Both the position numbers and the translations under genes were made by a program. A stretch of DNA of 6,278 bases from Bacteroidota bacterium (GTDB lineage Bacteria > Bacteroidota > Bacteroidia > Bacteroidales > VadinHA17): assembly GCA_012838685.1 (NCBI GenBank), contig DUOU01000129.1, positions 1 to 6,278 of the forward strand. Reading direction: 5' to 3'. The stretch's first letter is position 1. Each line of letters opens with the position of its first letter. Positions 4,587 to 6,278 of the stretch are shown piece by piece. The notes under the pieces are model-generated. The model had not been told where the DNA came from, ran no database searches, and worked only from the letters and a program-made list of their open reading frames with translations.

Positions 4587-6278
4587 ATGAACGGAAAAAC
4601 TTTGTTTTTTGGTTGTCGCGGTGTTCCGGAACGGATAGCGGGAGCATATGCGGCTCTTTTGTTGTTTCTACTGGCCATACCTATAATATCGACCGGGCAG
4701 GTCCCCTTTACATCTTCAAATGTGGTATCGGACTTTGACAGGGGTATGGAGATGTTTTCAAAGGAGAAATACGCATCCGCGATAAGGTTGTTTGACGATT
4801 TTCTGGCGGGAGGTATGGCCTCTGTCCAACAAAAGTCGGATGCCCAATATTACGCCGCACTGTCGGCTATCAATCTGTTCAACCCCGACGCCGAAAAGAG
4901 AATGTTGGATTTTATTGGTGAACACGCCGACAGCCCCAACGTCAACGACGGTTATCTGGCTCTGGCCAACTATTTCTATCAGAACAAGAGTTATCGTAAA
5001 GCCATTGTTTACTACGAACTTGTAAACCGCCAGAAGTTGGATGCTCCTAAAATCGATGAATATTTTTTCAAGCTTGGCCATTCCCATTACCTTCAGGGCG
5101 AAAAATCCAGGGCTTTGCTGATGTTTTCGGAGATAAAGGATATTGACACCGAATATACCCAGCCGGCGTTGTACTACTTCTCGCAGATAGCTTATGAAGA
5201 GGAGATGTACGAGACCGCTTACGAGGGGTTCCGGCGGCTACAGGAGGATCCGACATTCAGTGAGATAGTTCCCTTTTATATTGTACAGATACTTTATATC
5301 AGGAAGGACTATGACCAGATCATAGAGATGGCTCCGGCGCTTCTGGAGTCGGCCGGGGAGGAGAGAGCGGTGGAGCTCTGCTCTTTTATTGGAGATGCCT
5401 ACTACAACAAAGAGATGTACGCCGATGCGTTGCCCTATCTTGAGAGGTTCGCCTCCGCTTCAAGGATATCCACCCGCGAGAGTGAATACCAATTGGCATA
5501 CTGTTATTATATGACCGGTAATATTGATGAGGCTATCAATGGATTTCTTGATATATCATCAAGAAACGACGCTCTCAGCCAGAACTCATGGTTTGTGTTG
5601 GGCGACTGTTACCTGAAACAGGGCAACAAGCAGAGGGCTCAGTTCGGGTTCGGTCAGGCGGCCAAAATGGAATTCGACAGAGAGATCAAAGAGGAGGCAC
5701 TCTTCAACTACGCCAAAATAACCTATGAGACCTCCTATTCGCCTTTTGGAGAAGCGATTGCCTCTTTTCATGAGTATATCGACACCTATCCGGCATCTCC
5801 CCGGATACAGGAGGTGTACAACTATTTGGTATCAACATATTTGCAGACAAAGAACTATAAAGCGGCCTTGACATCGCTGGAAAAAATTACCAACAAAGAT
5901 GCCAAAATAGAGGAAGCGTACCAGAAGGTTGCCTATTACAGGGGACAGGAACTTTTCAGGAACATGGAGCTCAACGCCGCCATAGATATGTTCGACAAGT
6001 CGCTGGAATATGGAAAATATGACAGACTTGTCAGGGCGGGCGCTATTTACTGGAGGGGAGAAGCCAAATACAGGACGGGAGATTACGAAAGCGCTAAAAA
6101 CGACTATATAGAATTTATGGGCATACCGGGTGTCATGGCGTTGCCTGAATATATTTTGGTGCGATACAATCTCGGCTCGGCCTATTATAATCTGGGCGAT
6201 TATAGCAATGCTCTCATCCATTTCCGCAACTTTGAGTCGGCTGTTGCCCAGGTGAGCGCCGACGTGATGGCTGATGCC
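4587..6278 (+). CDS. Exported tetratricopeptide-repeat (TPR) protein, 3' end beyond window
   Basis: The frame from the ATG at 4587 is open for 564 codons to the right edge. Residues 1-37 look like a signal peptide: Arg-containing start (R11, R16), hydrophobic core AGAYAALLLFLLAIPIIS (19-35 region), then STG before QVPF. This supports the start and a periplasmic or outer-membrane-facing location. A nearby ATG at 4573 hits a stop after two codons. The rest is about twelve helical TPR-like units, such as ~48-81 (FDRGMEMFSKEKYASAIRLF), ~122-152 (LALANYFYQNKSYRKAIVYY) and, near the edge, YWRGEAKYRTGDYESAKNDY and YNLGSAYYNLGDYSNALIHF. TPRs are protein-protein interaction scaffolds with no catalytic activity expected. 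Large exported TPR proteins of this kind are common in Bacteroidetes, often around 1000 residues, so perhaps half may be missing. It is divergent from ftsE and may share regulation with it; an envelope role is inference. Partner unknown. Confidence 0.93.
   Translation, partial: MNGKTLFFGCRGVPERIAGAYAALLLFLLAIPIISTGQVPFTSSNVVSDFDRGMEMFSKEKYASAIRLFDDFLAGGMASVQQKSDAQYYAALSAINLFNPDAEKRMLDFIGEHADSPNVNDGYLALANYFYQNKSYRKAIVYYELVNRQKLDAPKIDEYFFKLGHSHYLQGEKSRALLMFSEIKDIDTEYTQPALYYFSQIAYEEEMYETAYEGFRRLQEDPTFSEIVPFYIVQILYIRKDYDQIIEMAPALLESAGEERAVELCSFIGDAYYNKEMYADALPYLERFASASRISTRESEYQLAYCYYMTGNIDEAINGFLDISSRNDALSQNSWFVLGDCYLKQGNKQRAQFGFGQAAKMEFDREIKEEALFNYAKITYETSYSPFGEAIASFHEYIDTYPASPRIQEVYNYLVSTYLQTKNYKAALTSLEKITNKDAKIEEAYQKVAYYRGQELFRNMELNAAIDMFDKSLEYGKYDRLVRAGAIYWRGEAKYRTGDYESAKNDYIEFMGIPGVMALPEYILVRYNLGSAYYNLGDYSNALIHFRNFESAVAQVSADVMADA

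Noticed and set aside
5832..6221. A 129-codon minus-strand frame within the TPR gene, with others at 4758-5087, 5068-5256 and 5586-5771.
   Set aside because: All are antisense to a continuous TPR-coding frame.

Overview
The window comes from a Gram-negative bacterium of the phylum Bacteroidetes (Bacteroidota), probably order Bacteroidales. Four things point there. None of the four gene starts has a Shine-Dalgarno sequence. Boxes like the Bacteroidetes -7 element TAnnTTTG lie upstream of the genes. The first gene begins with a secreted N-terminal domain typical of Bacteroidetes cell-surface proteins. The FtsE and DEAD-box proteins have the form usual in this phylum. I cannot name genus or species.

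Layout: three genes lie on the minus strand and one on the plus strand; the two outer genes run off the window. (1) 1-1379, minus, 3' end missing: a secreted modular surface protein. It has a signal peptide, a Bacteroidetes N-terminal domain, a tandem array of ~40-residue repeats, and then the start of a YadA-like 14-residue-periodic head. (2) 1618-3498, minus: a complete DEAD-box RNA helicase with a DbpA-type RNA-binding domain and a basic tail. (3) 3698-4408, minus: a complete FtsE-type ABC ATPase with no ftsX beside it. (4) 4587 to the right edge, plus, 3' end missing: an exported TPR-repeat protein divergent from ftsE.

The intergenic stretches (1380-1617, 3499-3697, 4409-4586) contain candidate promoters, one candidate terminator hairpin and several short inverted or direct repeats. 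I see no tRNA, rRNA, CRISPR array, insertion sequence or attachment site.

How the genes relate: helicase (RNA remodelling) and FtsE (cell-envelope/division ABC ATPase) look like ordinary core genes. The TPR protein is exported and shares a divergent promoter region with ftsE, so an envelope link is possible but unproven. The surface protein is the accessory element and the most interesting object here. Its long reading frame is open to the left edge, and the opposite strand also has a 930-nt open frame that could easily be mistaken for the gene. I found no convincing evidence of a wholly new multi-gene system.
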